Part shown: piece after piece, positions 19,048 to 28,016 of the stretch
Layout of the letters: each line of letters opens with the position of its first letter
Numbering within the stretch: the stretch's first letter is position 1
From: Litchfieldia alkalitelluris
Lineage (GTDB): Bacteria > Bacillota > Bacilli > Bacillales > Bacillaceae_L
DNA: 64,000 bases
Direction: 5' to 3'
Assembly (NCBI RefSeq): GCF_002019645.1
Contig: NZ_KV917374.1
Coordinates: 5,253 to 69,252 of the forward strand
Translations under genes and position numbers: made by a program
The notes under the pieces: model-generated
Seen by the model: only the letters and a program-made list of their open reading frames with translations
The model's database searches: none
What the model was told of the DNA's origin: nothing

Positions 19048-20061
19048 TTACCTGACGATTTCACCAGCACTAGTTCCTGCAAACTTTAAAACTTCCTCCG
19101 CTGAAAATGCATTTGCATCACCATGAACAGTATGTTTCAGAGCTGAGGCTGCTGTAGCAAAGGAAATCAGTTGACCCGGAGGTAATTGTTCAACGATTCC
19201 ATACAGCACACCTGATGCAAATGCATCTCCACCACCAACTCGATCAACGATTTGACTAATATGATGCTCTTTTGATTGATATAGTGTACCTCCCGTATAG
19301 TGATTGCCTTGTAATTTGTTATCTGAAGCGGAAAGTACAGTTCTAAATGTAGAACTCATGAATTGAATATTCGGATATCGCTTTTGAATTTCGTGATAGT
19401 AGTATGTTAGTTTTTCAGTTTTCGAAAGCACATCGTCAGCTTGTTGAATACCAAGTAAATAAATAGCATCCAAATCCCCGCAGAAACAAATATCCGTATA
19501 CGGTAGCAATGGCTTAATAGCTAGTGAGGCTTCTTCTTGGCTCCACAAGCTTGCTCGATAGTTAAAATCAAAGCTAGTCTTTACACCTAACTCTTTTGCT
19601 TTCTTCATTGCTAGTAGTGCTAATTCCCTTAAATTAGGTGATAAAGCTAGTGTAATTCCCGACATATGAAAAACTTCAGCTTCACTTAAAATAGCCTCCA
19701 AATCCAATTCCTCAACCGTTAAATGGGAGAAGCTTGAAAATTTTCGATCATAAGTAACCGCTGCACTTCTTTCGCCAATTCCAGTTTCTAAATAGTAGGT
19801 ACCTAACCGTTCTCCGCCTTTTACTAAGTAATCAATATGTACTCCATTTGAAAGCAGATGACGTTCCACCGCCTTACCTAGAGCGTTATTTGGAACCTTA
19901 CTAACAAAATAGACATCAAACCCAAATTGAGAAAGTGAAACACCTACATTGGCTTCTGCACCACCATAATGCATAGATAGTTGATCTGCCTGAGATAATC
20001 TTTCACCAACATGGGTAGATAAGCGCAGCATTATTTCTCCAAGAGTCACAATCTTTTTCAT
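19048..20061 (-). CDS. kdgK: 2-keto-3-deoxygluconate kinase (PfkB family)
   Basis: 337 residues, ribokinase/PfkB family. GGAEANVGVSLSQFG is the N-terminal sugar-binding region and VDRVGGGDAFASGVLYG the C-terminal signature with catalytic Asp. It phosphorylates KDG to KDPG with ATP. Only four bases separate it from kdgA, whose product uses KDPG, making the function firm. Confidence 0.92.
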   Translation of the reverse strand: MKKIVTLGEIMLRLSTHVGERLSQADQLSMHYGGAEANVGVSLSQFGFDVYFVSKVPNNALGKAVERHLLSNGVHIDYLVKGGERLGTYYLETGIGERSAAVTYDRKFSSFSHLTVEELDLEAILSEAEVFHMSGITLALSPNLRELALLAMKKAKELGVKTSFDFNYRASLWSQEEASLAIKPLLPYTDICFCGDLDAIYLLGIQQADDVLSKTEKLTYYYHEIQKRYPNIQFMSSTFRTVLSASDNKLQGNHYTGGTLYQSKEHHISQIVDRVGGGDAFASGVLYGIVEQLPPGQLISFATAASALKHTVHGDANAFSAEEVLKFAGTSAGEIVR

Positions 20062-20065
20062 GTTT

Positions 20066-20713
20066 TTAGGCCTCTCTTGCTTCTTTTACTTTTGCTGTAT
20101 ATTGTCTTGCATATTCTGTGATTTGATCATAATCACCTGTTTTTGCTGGAGCAACCAAGTTACCACCAACTCCTACTGCTACACATCCATTTTTAATCCA
20201 TTGTCCAACATTATCTAAACTAACTCCACCAGTCGGCATAATGTTTACTTGAGGCAGAGGGGCCTTAACAGACTTAACAAAGTCAGGACCAAATGCGTTT
20301 CCTGGAAACATTTTTATGATGTCAACACCGTGTTCTAATGCTTGTTTCATTTCAGTTATTGTCATGCAACCAGGCATGTAAGGGATTTGATATAGATTAC
20401 AAAGTCTAGCTGTTTCTGCGTCAAAGCATGGACTTACGATAAACTGCGCTCCTGCCAAGATGGCAATACGTGCTGTAGTTGAGTCAAGTACTGTACCCGC
20501 ACCAATAACTACTTCCGGGTTCCCATCATAATGAGAAGCTAGTTCTTTAATAACTGCATCAGCATCTTGAATCGTAAATGTGATTTCAATGCCTAAGATG
20601 CCACCTTTCACACATGCATCAGAAATATTAATTGCTTCTTCTTGAGTATCTGCTCTTACAACCGCAACTACCCCACATGCTGATATTTGAGATAAAACCT
20701 TCAATTTGTTCAT
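20066..20713 (-). CDS. kdgA: KDPG / 4-hydroxy-2-oxoglutarate aldolase
   Basis: 215 residues, class I aldolase. VVAVVRADT carries the phosphate or carboxylate-binding Arg, GIEITFT the catalytic Glu, and DIIKMFPGNAFGP the Schiff-base Lys. It splits KDPG into pyruvate and glyceraldehyde 3-phosphate. The ATG at 20711-20713 follows CTGGAGGACC and is preferred over an upstream ATG. First gene of the kdg operon, behind a clear promoter and paired operator repeats. Confidence 0.94.
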   Translation of the reverse strand: MNKLKVLSQISACGVVAVVRADTQEEAINISDACVKGGILGIEITFTIQDADAVIKELASHYDGNPEVVIGAGTVLDSTTARIAILAGAQFIVSPCFDAETARLCNLYQIPYMPGCMTITEMKQALEHGVDIIKMFPGNAFGPDFVKSVKAPLPQVNIMPTGGVSLDNVGQWIKNGCVAVGVGGNLVAPAKTGDYDQITEYARQYTAKVKEAREA

Positions 20714-20741
20714 ATGGTCCTCCAGGAACAATTTTTATTTC

Positions 20742-20772
20742 CTATTTGGAAATTTGATTTATTATTTGGAAA
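20742..20772 (-). promoter_or_regulatory. Paired operator repeats ahead of kdgA
   Basis: TATTTGGAAA occurs twice, 20 bp apart (20743-20752 and 20763-20772 on the plus strand), about two helical turns. They lie between the -10 box and the kdgA start, where a bound repressor would block transcription. The IclR-type regulator encoded divergently is the obvious candidate. Confidence 0.6.
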
Positions 20773-20782
20773 CTATAAATTT

Positions 20783-20811
20783 ATTATATATAATATTCTA
20801 TAAGATTTCAA
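20783..20811 (-). promoter_or_regulatory. Promoter of the kdgA-kdgK-kduI-kduD operon
   Basis: Minus strand TTGAAA (20806-20811), a 17-bp spacer, TATAAT (20783-20788). Confidence 0.75.
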
Positions 20812-21053
20812 TTATTCAAAAACAAAAAATCTTTATTTATAGTTATTTTTATTTTGTTTTTCACTAAATGTTCTTTTATTTATTTTTGAAACACCTTTAA
20901 TGCATTTTGGAGGTTGATATTTAGTCCATTGCGATTATAATTACCTTTTGTATACTTTTCGATATACTACTCATTATGGATAACATATAGGTAATCGAAC
21001 ATCACTATCAAATGAAAAAGAACTTTTATTTATAAAATAGGAAGGATTCTTAC

Positions 21054-21815
21054 ATGACTACTACAAAACAACCATATGGAACTGTGCTGCTTAAGGCCAA
21101 GCTAATTTTAGATTTTTTATCTAATTCTGATGAACCTCAGAGTTTAAATACGATTGCTAAAAATACTGAATTAACAAATTCTACTGCGTTGAAAATCCTA
21201 GATACGTTGTTACTTATAGGGTATGTTCATAAAGACAGTGACTCAAAAAAGTTTTCCCTTGGTCAGGCTCTCATCAAGTATGCAAATAAAGCAATTAATC
21301 AACTAGACATAAAGGACATTGCAAAACCTCACCTGGAGGAACTAAACAGAACTACTACAGAAACTGTCCACTTAGGGATATTGGAGAATAAAAATATTGT
21401 CTATGTCACGAAACTAGAAAGTAAAAATCCAATTAGCTTGTATTCCCAAGTAGGAAAAATCATTCCCCTTTATTGCTCTGCTATGGGGAAAGCAATTTTA
21501 GCTGAAAAGCCAGATTTAGAAATTGAACAATATCTGGATCAAACTAAGCTTGTACAGCATACAGCTACTACATTAACTACTAAAGATGCGGTTTGTAAGG
21601 AAATAAATAAAATTCGCCAGCTTGGCTATGCTTTTGATAACTCTGAGCACGAAGATGATGTATTCTGTGTAGGAGCTTCACTTTCATTAAATGATAAAAA
21701 CTATGGGGCAATAAGTGTAAGTGTTCCGAGGTATCGATTAACCGATGAATTTCAACAGGAAATAATTGAAGCAGTACAAAAATGCAAATCAGGTATACTA
21801 ACGGATTTACAGTAG
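21054..21815 (+). CDS. kdgR: IclR-family regulator of the uronate operon
   Basis: 253 residues. An N-terminal winged helix-turn-helix (about 10-75, TIAKNTELTNSTALKILDTL) precedes the IclR effector domain, with YCSAMGKAILA and a late signature FDNSEHEDDVFCVGASL. It is transcribed divergently from kdgA and its likely operators sit at the kdgA promoter. IclR members that govern uronate genes are usually repressors relieved by KDG; that ligand is inferred here. Confidence 0.88.
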   Translation: MTTTKQPYGTVLLKAKLILDFLSNSDEPQSLNTIAKNTELTNSTALKILDTLLLIGYVHKDSDSKKFSLGQALIKYANKAINQLDIKDIAKPHLEELNRTTTETVHLGILENKNIVYVTKLESKNPISLYSQVGKIIPLYCSAMGKAILAEKPDLEIEQYLDQTKLVQHTATTLTTKDAVCKEINKIRQLGYAFDNSEHEDDVFCVGASLSLNDKNYGAISVSVPRYRLTDEFQQEIIEAVQKCKSGILTDLQ

Positions 21816-21817
21816 CT

Positions 21818-21857
21818 AAAAAACAACACCAGCGCAAATTGGCTGGTGTTGTTTTTT
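21818..21857 (+). terminator. Terminator after the IclR regulator gene
   Basis: AAAAAACAACACCAGC and GCTGGTGTTGTTTTTT form a long perfect stem, usable in both directions, so it may also serve the GH105 gene that converges on it. Confidence 0.92.
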
Positions 21858-21957
21858 CCTAAGTTGTAAGCTTAGTGAGAACCTTAATTTTTGAATTAAA
21901 GAGGACGCCAAATAATTGGTGCCCTCCTAGTTGAAAGTTCTTCGATATTGAAGCAAA

Positions 21958-23061
21958 TTAAATATAAGCATGTAAAAATTCAGATAAACTAAGTACCGCT
22001 AGTGATTGACCATAAGGCATGGTTGTTATTTTAATTTCTTTATAGAAATCTAGTGTGTCACCCATTCCAGTTCCAACAGAAACCTTTTGAACAGCACCAT
22101 CTTCACCAATTTCATCAACGAGACCATGAATTGCTTTGTAAGCGACTTCTTTGTAATCTTGACTGATATAACGCTTATGTACGGATTTTAAGATCCCATA
22201 AGCAAATCCAGCTGTTGCTGACGCTTCCAGATAAGAAGTTTTATCATTGATTAATGTATGCCATAATCCACTTTCATGTTGGTATGTAGCTAATGATTCT
22301 ACTTGTCTATTTAGAGTGTCGATAAGGAATTCTCTGAAAAAATCTCCCTTTTTCAAGTCAAGAATTTCAATGATTTCTGGAATAGCAATTGTAATCCAAC
22401 AATTCCCTCGAGCCCATAATGCTTCTGCATAATTATGATTTTCTTCAAATGTCCATCCATGGAACCATAAGCCAGTTTTCCGGTCTGATAGATATTTAAT
22501 GTGGATTAAAAATTGCTTCTTAGCTTCTTCAATATATTCAGGCTTATTGAAGAGAACTCCGATTTTAGCTAGTGGCAATACAGTCATCATAAGGGTGTCA
22601 TCCCATAGTTGATTTTTATTCTCAGGCCCATATGTCATATGCTGTAATCCGTCTTCCTTTGTACGAGGCATATCATACATAACCCACTCTGCCCAGTCTT
22701 CTAAATAAGGAATAAATGTCTTATCTTGTGTATCTTCATATAAATAAGCAAGTGTTAAAAACGGCGCCATTGTATTTACATTTTTAGGTGGAACACCTTC
22801 TTCAAATCTAGCTTTAAACCAATCTGTAATAATGGTTAAAGCTTTTTGATCATTTGTAAGTCTCCAATACTTATAGATCCCGTAAAGTCCAACACCTTGT
22901 GGCCAATTCCAAACATTCCAGCTTTTATCATCTACCACCAAGCCATCAAAGTTTAATAGAAACTCTCCAGTGTTATCTTTAATTTGCGAAAGGTTATCCA
23001 TCAGCAAATTAATGTAATTTACTACCTCTGTTCTTTCGATAAATGTCTTATTCTGAATCAT
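21958..23061 (-). CDS. GH105 unsaturated rhamnogalacturonyl hydrolase (YteR/YesR-like)
   Basis: 367 residues, no signal peptide, so intracellular. WNVWNWPQGVGLYGIYKYW, VNTMAPFLTLAYLY and LWDDTLMMTVLPLAK are typical of GH88/GH105 enzymes, with the Asp in DDTL as the expected catalytic acid. These enzymes remove the unsaturated uronic acid left by lyases on pectin fragments; the product spontaneously becomes the substrate of KduI. ATG follows GGAGGGTGAATT. A perfect cre site lies just upstream, so catabolite repression is expected. Confidence 0.88.
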   Translation of the reverse strand: MIQNKTFIERTEVVNYINLLMDNLSQIKDNTGEFLLNFDGLVVDDKSWNVWNWPQGVGLYGIYKYWRLTNDQKALTIITDWFKARFEEGVPPKNVNTMAPFLTLAYLYEDTQDKTFIPYLEDWAEWVMYDMPRTKEDGLQHMTYGPENKNQLWDDTLMMTVLPLAKIGVLFNKPEYIEEAKKQFLIHIKYLSDRKTGLWFHGWTFEENHNYAEALWARGNCWITIAIPEIIEILDLKKGDFFREFLIDTLNRQVESLATYQHESGLWHTLINDKTSYLEASATAGFAYGILKSVHKRYISQDYKEVAYKAIHGLVDEIGEDGAVQKVSVGTGMGDTLDFYKEIKITTMPYGQSLAVLSLSEFLHAYI

Positions 23062-23079
23062 AATTCACCCTCCAATTAC

Positions 23080-23093
23080 TGATACCGTTTTCA
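23080..23093 (-). promoter_or_regulatory. cre site (CcpA operator) ahead of the GH105 gene
   Basis: TGAAAACGGTATCA on the minus strand fits the cre consensus TGWAANCGNTNWCA at every position. It sits about 20 nt upstream of the start codon, a position where CcpA blocks transcription. Confidence 0.8.
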
Positions 23094-23297
23094 TTCATGT
23101 GTTGTTTTGATACTTTTTTGCCCTTAAAGCTAATTCAAGCACTTTCCTTTGGTAAGTATTCATAACTATTACATTAATTGTAAGCCTTGCAACCTACTTA
23201 GGTCAACACAATTAAAGGATAAATTGCTAATATTTCATTAAAAACAAACATTTTAACACTTGTTTATTTTTGTTTTATTTTTTATTTTGATTGTTTA

Positions 23298-23335
23298 TAA
23301 AAAAAGATAGCTAGATATGGCCCTAGCTATCTTTT
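23298..23335 (-). terminator. Terminator of the opuA operon
   Basis: AAAAGATAGCTAG and CTAGCTATCTTTT form a 13-bp stem followed by a T run on the minus strand, six bases after the opuAC stop codon. Confidence 0.88.
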
Positions 23336-23340
23336 ATCTA

Positions 23341-24228
23341 TTATTCTTTTAAATCTTCAATTGAGTCAATATCCATGTATGCCGGTACGACTAATCCTAG
23401 CTTCGTTCCAGTAAGGTTTGCACCTAGATCTTCAAACTTACCATCGTATTCAGCATAGTAATCAGCGTGTGTTGTTGGCAACCACGCACCTACCAGTGCA
23501 TCACCACTACCGTCTGCTACACCCGCCCACATTGGACCTGCATCAACTTGAATTAATTCAACTTCATAACCAACACTTTCAAGTGCATTTTCTACAACAT
23601 GAGAGCTTGCGATTACATCATCCCATGCTACATAAAGTAGCTTTAGCTCTTCACCGTCAACCTCGTTCACACCTTCAGTCCAAGCGCTAACTAAATCTGC
23701 GTTTTCGCTAACCCATTGCGCTGCTGCATCAGCTGGGTCCTGACCTTCTTGAATTAAATTCATCACTGTCTCGATATGTTCTGGCTCCCAGTTAAACTGA
23801 TCAAGAAGCTTATACGCATCAGGATGATCATCATTTAGTCCTAGACGAACAATTGTGTTAACATCTTCAGCTCCACCATAAATCCCTTTAGGATCTTCTA
23901 AATATTTCAAGTCATAACTTGCAAACTTCCAGTGTGGACTCCAACCTGTAACGATAATTGGTTCCTCTTTGTCATAAGCTTTTTTCAAAGCAGCTGCCAT
24001 TGCAGCACTTGATCCTTCAACTACTTCCCAATCATCTAATCCGTACTCAGGTAAAATTTCATCAATCGTTAATTTCATTAAACCTGCACCAGGGTCGATT
24101 CCGACAATTTTGTAATCAAGCTGTTCACCTACAGAATCAGATGAACTCCCTGATTGTTCTGCTCCACATGCTGCTAATCCAAAAGTCAGTGCTACTGCTG
24201 ATGTAATTCCTACTAATTTTTTTAACAT
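23341..24228 (-). CDS. opuAC: Glycine betaine ABC transporter, substrate-binding lipoprotein
   Basis: 295 residues. Lipoprotein signal ending LAACG. Betaine-binding tryptophans are visible in TGWSPHW, YVAWDDV and GAWLPTTH, the three-Trp cage known from B. subtilis OpuAC, and the whole sequence aligns with that protein including its circularly permuted lobe order (GIDPGAG first). It captures glycine betaine outside the membrane for OpuAA/OpuAB. It is last in the opuAA-opuAB-opuAC operon, its start touching the opuAB stop. Confidence 0.95.
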   Translation of the reverse strand: MLKKLVGITSAVALTFGLAACGAEQSGSSSDSVGEQLDYKIVGIDPGAGLMKLTIDEILPEYGLDDWEVVEGSSAAMAAALKKAYDKEEPIIVTGWSPHWKFASYDLKYLEDPKGIYGGAEDVNTIVRLGLNDDHPDAYKLLDQFNWEPEHIETVMNLIQEGQDPADAAAQWVSENADLVSAWTEGVNEVDGEELKLLYVAWDDVIASSHVVENALESVGYEVELIQVDAGPMWAGVADGSGDALVGAWLPTTHADYYAEYDGKFEDLGANLTGTKLGLVVPAYMDIDSIEDLKE

Positions 24229-25076
24229 TAAGCTGTTCCCCCTTGTTTTTTCTTCCCAATATTTTGTGTGATGCGGTCTAGTAAAATAGCTATAACAACT
24301 ATTGCTAAACCTGCTTCAAACCCAACACCTGTTTTAATTTGCGTCACGGCACGATAAACCTCTGTACCTAGTCCAGGAGCCCCAACCATCGATGCGATTA
24401 CTACCATTGATAAAGCGAGCATGATACTTTGATTAATTCCTGCCATAATTGTTGGCATCGCTAGTGGCAGTTGCACCTTTAAAAGCTTTTGCTTGGTTGT
24501 AGAGCCAAATGCTTCTGTTGCCTCAATTAAATCAGCTGGTACCTGCTTAATTCCAAGTACAGTTAAACGAATCGTTGGTGGCATCGCAAAAATAACGGAT
24601 GCAATAACCCCTGGTACCACACCAATACTAAAGAAAAAGATGGCTGGCAGTAAGTAAACGAAAGCTGGCATGGTTTGCATCAAATCAAGTATAGGTGTAA
24701 CCACCTGTCTTACTTTTTCACTTTGTGATGCCCAAATTCCAACTGGTATTCCAACCACAATCGAAATCAATACCGCGGTTAATACGAGTGCTAGCGTTTC
24801 TAGCATATCGCCCCAATAACCTAAATTATCGATAAGTAATAAACCTAATAATCCAAATAATGCTATTCTCCAATTACAAACCTTCCATGCTAGTAAACTC
24901 ACAAGGATAATAAGAACAATAGAAGGTATGAAACCTAATCCATCGACAATTCCTTCAACAAAAAACTCAACACCAGTTGATATGCCATCAAACATCCCAC
25001 CAAAGGTAGCAGTCATCCAATCAACTAACACATCAATCCAATTTGCTATAGGAAGCTTCGGTAAAATTCCTTCCAT
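24228..25076 (-). CDS. opuAB: Glycine betaine ABC transporter, permease
   Basis: 282 residues with about seven membrane segments. The EAA-type loop reads EATEAFGSTTKQKLLKVQLP, where the ATPase docks. Preceded by opuAA (one-base gap) and touching opuAC, so the three form one transcription unit for osmoprotectant uptake. Confidence 0.95.
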   Translation of the reverse strand: MEGILPKLPIANWIDVLVDWMTATFGGMFDGISTGVEFFVEGIVDGLGFIPSIVLIILVSLLAWKVCNWRIALFGLLGLLLIDNLGYWGDMLETLALVLTAVLISIVVGIPVGIWASQSEKVRQVVTPILDLMQTMPAFVYLLPAIFFFSIGVVPGVIASVIFAMPPTIRLTVLGIKQVPADLIEATEAFGSTTKQKLLKVQLPLAMPTIMAGINQSIMLALSMVVIASMVGAPGLGTEVYRAVTQIKTGVGFEAGLAIVVIAILLDRITQNIGKKKQGGTA

Positions 25077-25077
25077 C

Positions 25078-26319
25078 TTACATCACCTCCTTAGCGATTG
25101 CTACTTCGGGTTGAACAATTTCATTTATATATTGCTCGTTACCCGTAAGCGCACCGATTACAGCACCTTTAATGAGGATCCCTTTTAATCGATTTTTTTC
25201 ATCTGTCACCGCAACAGGAATATTTGATGACGACACTTTTTCAAATAAATCAATTAATAACGTTTCTGTTCCAACTACATTTATATCCTTCTCTAAGAAT
25301 TCACTTAATGAACGATTTTCATCCGCTGCTTTTGAAGCATCTTTTGCCGTAATTGCACCGAGCAGAGTCTGTTGCTTATCTACCACATAGATAGATGAGA
25401 TTCCTAGACCCTTCATTAGTTGGAGTGCGACACGTGGACCTTTATCCACTTGAACGGTCTCAGCACGTTTTAACACATGCCCAGCAGTCAGAACCTTCGA
25501 TAGATCTACATCCTCTACGAATCTCTGAACATATTCATTTGAAGGATTCATTAATATTTCTTCAGGTGTTCCGATTTGTACGATGTTGCCATCCTTCATA
25601 AGCGCAATTCTGTCACCAATACGAAGGGCTTCATCTAAATCATGGGTAATAAACACAATCGTTTTTTCCATCGTCGATTGTAATTCTAGCAACTCATCCT
25701 GCATATCTTTTCGTATCAACGGATCCAATGCGCTAAAAGCTTCGTCCATTAAAAGAACATCAGGATCATTTGCCAGCGCTCTAGCTAATCCCACACGTTG
25801 CTGCATTCCACCACTTAGCTGACTAGGGTATTGATTTTCGTAACCCTTAAGTCCTACTAGTTCTAATGCCTCTAATGCTTTTTTATTTCTCTCGACCTTT
25901 TCAACATCCTGAATCTCTAACCCATATTCAGTGTTCTCAAGCACTGTTCTATGTGGAAACAATGCGAACTTCTGAAAGACCATACTTATTTTCTTTCTTC
26001 TAACTTCCCTTAATTCTTCCTTATTCATCTTCACTACATCTTTACCATCTATTTGGACTTGACCGATTGTTGGTTCAATCAGACGATTAAGTAAGCGAAC
26101 TAAGGTAGATTTACCACTTCCAGATAAACCCATAATGACGAATATCTCGCCAGACTTCACTTCAAAGGATGCTCGATTAACCCCAACTGTTGAGCCTGTT
26201 TCCTTTAAAATTTGATCCTTTGATTTTCCTTCTTTTAATAACTGTAATGCCTTCTTTGAAGATTTCCCAAAAATCTTGGTTACGTCACTAACCTTTATTT
26301 TTATATGGTTTTCTTCCAT
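25078..26319 (-). CDS. opuAA: Glycine betaine ABC transporter, ATP-binding subunit with CBS domains
   Basis: 413 residues. Walker A GLSGSGKST, signature LSGGMQQR, Walker B VLLMDEAFSALD, then a C-terminal CBS pair (about 285-400). In OpuA homologues the CBS domains sense ionic strength and gate transport. First gene of the operon, with a promoter at 26359-26388. The regulator gene at 26577 is divergent. Confidence 0.95.
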   Translation of the reverse strand: MEENHIKIKVSDVTKIFGKSSKKALQLLKEGKSKDQILKETGSTVGVNRASFEVKSGEIFVIMGLSGSGKSTLVRLLNRLIEPTIGQVQIDGKDVVKMNKEELREVRRKKISMVFQKFALFPHRTVLENTEYGLEIQDVEKVERNKKALEALELVGLKGYENQYPSQLSGGMQQRVGLARALANDPDVLLMDEAFSALDPLIRKDMQDELLELQSTMEKTIVFITHDLDEALRIGDRIALMKDGNIVQIGTPEEILMNPSNEYVQRFVEDVDLSKVLTAGHVLKRAETVQVDKGPRVALQLMKGLGISSIYVVDKQQTLLGAITAKDASKAADENRSLSEFLEKDINVVGTETLLIDLFEKVSSSNIPVAVTDEKNRLKGILIKGAVIGALTGNEQYINEIVQPEVAIAKEVM

Positions 26320-26358
26320 TGTTTCACCTCATTTAATTTGTCGCCTTGGACTGTCTTA

Positions 26359-26388
26359 ATTATAGACCAATCACTTCTTTTAGTTCAA
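26359..26388 (-). promoter_or_regulatory. Promoter of the opuA operon
   Basis: Minus strand TTGAAC (26383-26388), 18-bp spacer, TATAAT (26359-26364), 40 nt upstream of opuAA. Confidence 0.7.
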
Positions 26389-26576
26389 ACGGTATATTCC
26401 ATGATATTTGTCTATATAGTACGTACAGAAATAACTGTACACACTCAATGGTAAAAATACTTAATAATACTCATATTTCCTATATATCCCACCCTATATG
26501 AGCACTTTACATTTCTTCCATAAATATGTAGTCTAGAAGCTAACTACTAATATCAAATATATAGGATGTGATATAG

Positions 26577-27119
26577 TTGCAAGAAAATGAACAATTAGAT
26601 AGAACAAGGACGATGGTTATAGATGCAATTGCTCAAAATATGAATCTTTATGGAATTCCCCCCTCCGCTGGACGTTTATACGGCCTCCTTTTTTATTCAG
26701 ATAAACCGCTTACACTTGACGAAATGAAAGACGAGCTCGGGATGAGTAAAACAAGTATGAGTACTTCGGTAAGAAGCTTACTCGATTTAAATATGGTTGA
26801 AAAGGTTTGGGTAAAGGGTGAAAGGAAGGATCTATATACAATCAAGGAAGACTGGTATCAGTGCTTTTTTGATTACTTCACCATTAAATGGAGAACAGCC
26901 ATTACGATGAATAGCGGTGCGATGGAAAAATCGATTGCTAAATTAGAGGAAATTATTAATACCCCAAACACATCTGAAGAAATCCGTAAGCAAGCCCAAA
27001 TAGATATCAAAAAGCTAGAAGAAAGACTTGATTATTACGATTGGCAGAACAGACTCATTGATAGCTTTGAGACAAAGGAAATATTAAACTTTATTCCAAT
27101 TAATAAGAAGGAAGAATAG
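26577..27119 (+). CDS. GbsR/MarR-type regulator beside opuA
   Basis: 180 residues from a TTG start. A winged HTH (DEMKDELGMSKTSMSTSVRSL, about 45-65) and an aromatic region (DWYQCFFDYFTIKW) match GbsR of B. subtilis, the choline-sensing repressor, also 180 residues. It is clearly paralogous to the protein at 31497-32039. Divergent position points to control of opuA. The 18-bp motif found near gbsA and betA is not seen ahead of opuA, so the operator probably differs. Ligand not determinable. Confidence 0.88.
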   Translation: MQENEQLDRTRTMVIDAIAQNMNLYGIPPSAGRLYGLLFYSDKPLTLDEMKDELGMSKTSMSTSVRSLLDLNMVEKVWVKGERKDLYTIKEDWYQCFFDYFTIKWRTAITMNSGAMEKSIAKLEEIINTPNTSEEIRKQAQIDIKKLEERLDYYDWQNRLIDSFETKEILNFIPINKKEE

Positions 27120-27153
27120 AAAGAGGTCAGAACAAAACTGTTCTGACCTCTTT
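27120..27153 (+). terminator. Bidirectional terminator
   Basis: AAAGAGGTCAGAACA and TGTTCTGACCTCTTT form a perfect 15-bp stem between the convergent regulator gene and the IDEAL-domain gene. Confidence 0.92.
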
Positions 27154-27181
27154 GCTATACCTTATAAAAAAGGCCTATATA

Positions 27182-27595
27182 CTACAAGAAATTTACTGAT
27201 TCAAGTCGATTTATATACTTGTCATGTCCCATCTTTAATTGCTTAAATTCATTTAATTTAGTCGAATAACTTAAGAATTTCTCTTTATTATTACGGTCAA
27301 GAGCTTCATTGATTTGGTATTGTATATGGTTTATCTTTAATTCGATATCTAAAATAGATAAAATTTGTTCTTCCCTGTAGTATTGATTTAAATCTTCTAC
27401 TGCTATATAAAAGGTCCACTGCTCATTAATCACGATTAAAAAATACCATTCTTGATATATTGTATATTTTCTATCATTAGTCACTTCAATGACATCACCT
27501 GTTTTGAAAGTTAGGTATTCTATATGCTCTTCACCTGGACAAAAACAGTCAATTTGATGTGTAAAAGTATTTACGACAATATAACGCTGGTTAAT
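27182..27595 (-). CDS. IDEAL-domain small protein, unusual start
   Basis: The C-terminal part (INEALDRNNKEKFLSYSTKL) resembles the IDEAL domain found in small Bacillus proteins. A GTG at 27482-27484 would give 100 residues, but the frame stays open with protein-like content (DCFCPGEEHIEYLTFKTGDV) back to a stop at about 27604, with no ATG, GTG or TTG in this stretch. AAAGGATGA lies just upstream. Either an ATT at 27593-27595 is used, or one base is missing after ATGACAGAAAA and the true start is the ATG at 27603-27605. Function unknown. Confidence 0.6.
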   Translation of the reverse strand: MNQRYIVVNTFTHQIDCFCPGEEHIEYLTFKTGDVIEVTNDRKYTIYQEWYFLIVINEQWTFYIAVEDLNQYYREEQILSILDIELKINHIQYQINEALDRNNKEKFLSYSTKLNEFKQLKMGHDKYINRLESVNFL

Positions 27596-27711
27596 TTTCT
27601 GTCATCCTTTCTACTTCATACATAGTGCTACATAATCTTACTTTCATTTTCTAAAAGCGCTCATCACCACCAATGGCAAGAGCGAACTAGTATTTTTAGT
27701 AAGGTCTTAAA

Positions 27712-27849
27712 TTACTTACCCTTAGCATCGTCTTCTTGCATATATCTTTGCAACTCTAAACGCTCCTCGGGAGTTAGTTCATTTCTTGGTTTCGTCAATA
27801 ACTTGCGAATACGTCTTGAATCCTTTTCAATTACTTTACGTAGAATCAT
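27712..27849 (-). CDS. Small basic/acidic protein of 45 residues
   Basis: Starts MILRKVIEKDSRRIRKLLTK and ends YMQEDDAKGK. AAAGGATGG precedes the ATG at a good distance. It is predicted helical and charged, has no signal peptide and is not one I recognise. It sits in a run of small genes transcribed leftward between the GbsR paralogues. Confidence 0.5.
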   Translation of the reverse strand: MILRKVIEKDSRRIRKLLTKPRNELTPEERLELQRYMQEDDAKGK

Positions 27850-27866
27850 CGTTTTTCCATCCTTTA

Positions 27867-28016
27867 TTAAATTTCTATTCTCCATTCCTCTTCGTTACAG
27901 CCTACTATTTCGCTATCACAGCAAGGACAATTCAATTGATGTAATTTAGTGCTGGCAACGAGTACTTCCATATACCCACACCACATACAACATATATGTA
28001 TATAGAAGCACATCAT
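27867..28016 (-). CDS. Small cysteine-rich (zinc-ribbon-like) protein, 49 residues
   Basis: Contains CCMWCGY and, 20 residues later, NCPCCDSEIVGC, two CxxC pairs in zinc-ribbon spacing. GTAGGGGGAAGA precedes two adjacent ATGs. Not recognised as a named family; metal binding is inferred from the Cys pattern. Confidence 0.6.
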   Translation of the reverse strand: MMCFYIHICCMWCGYMEVLVASTKLHQLNCPCCDSEIVGCNEEEWRIEI

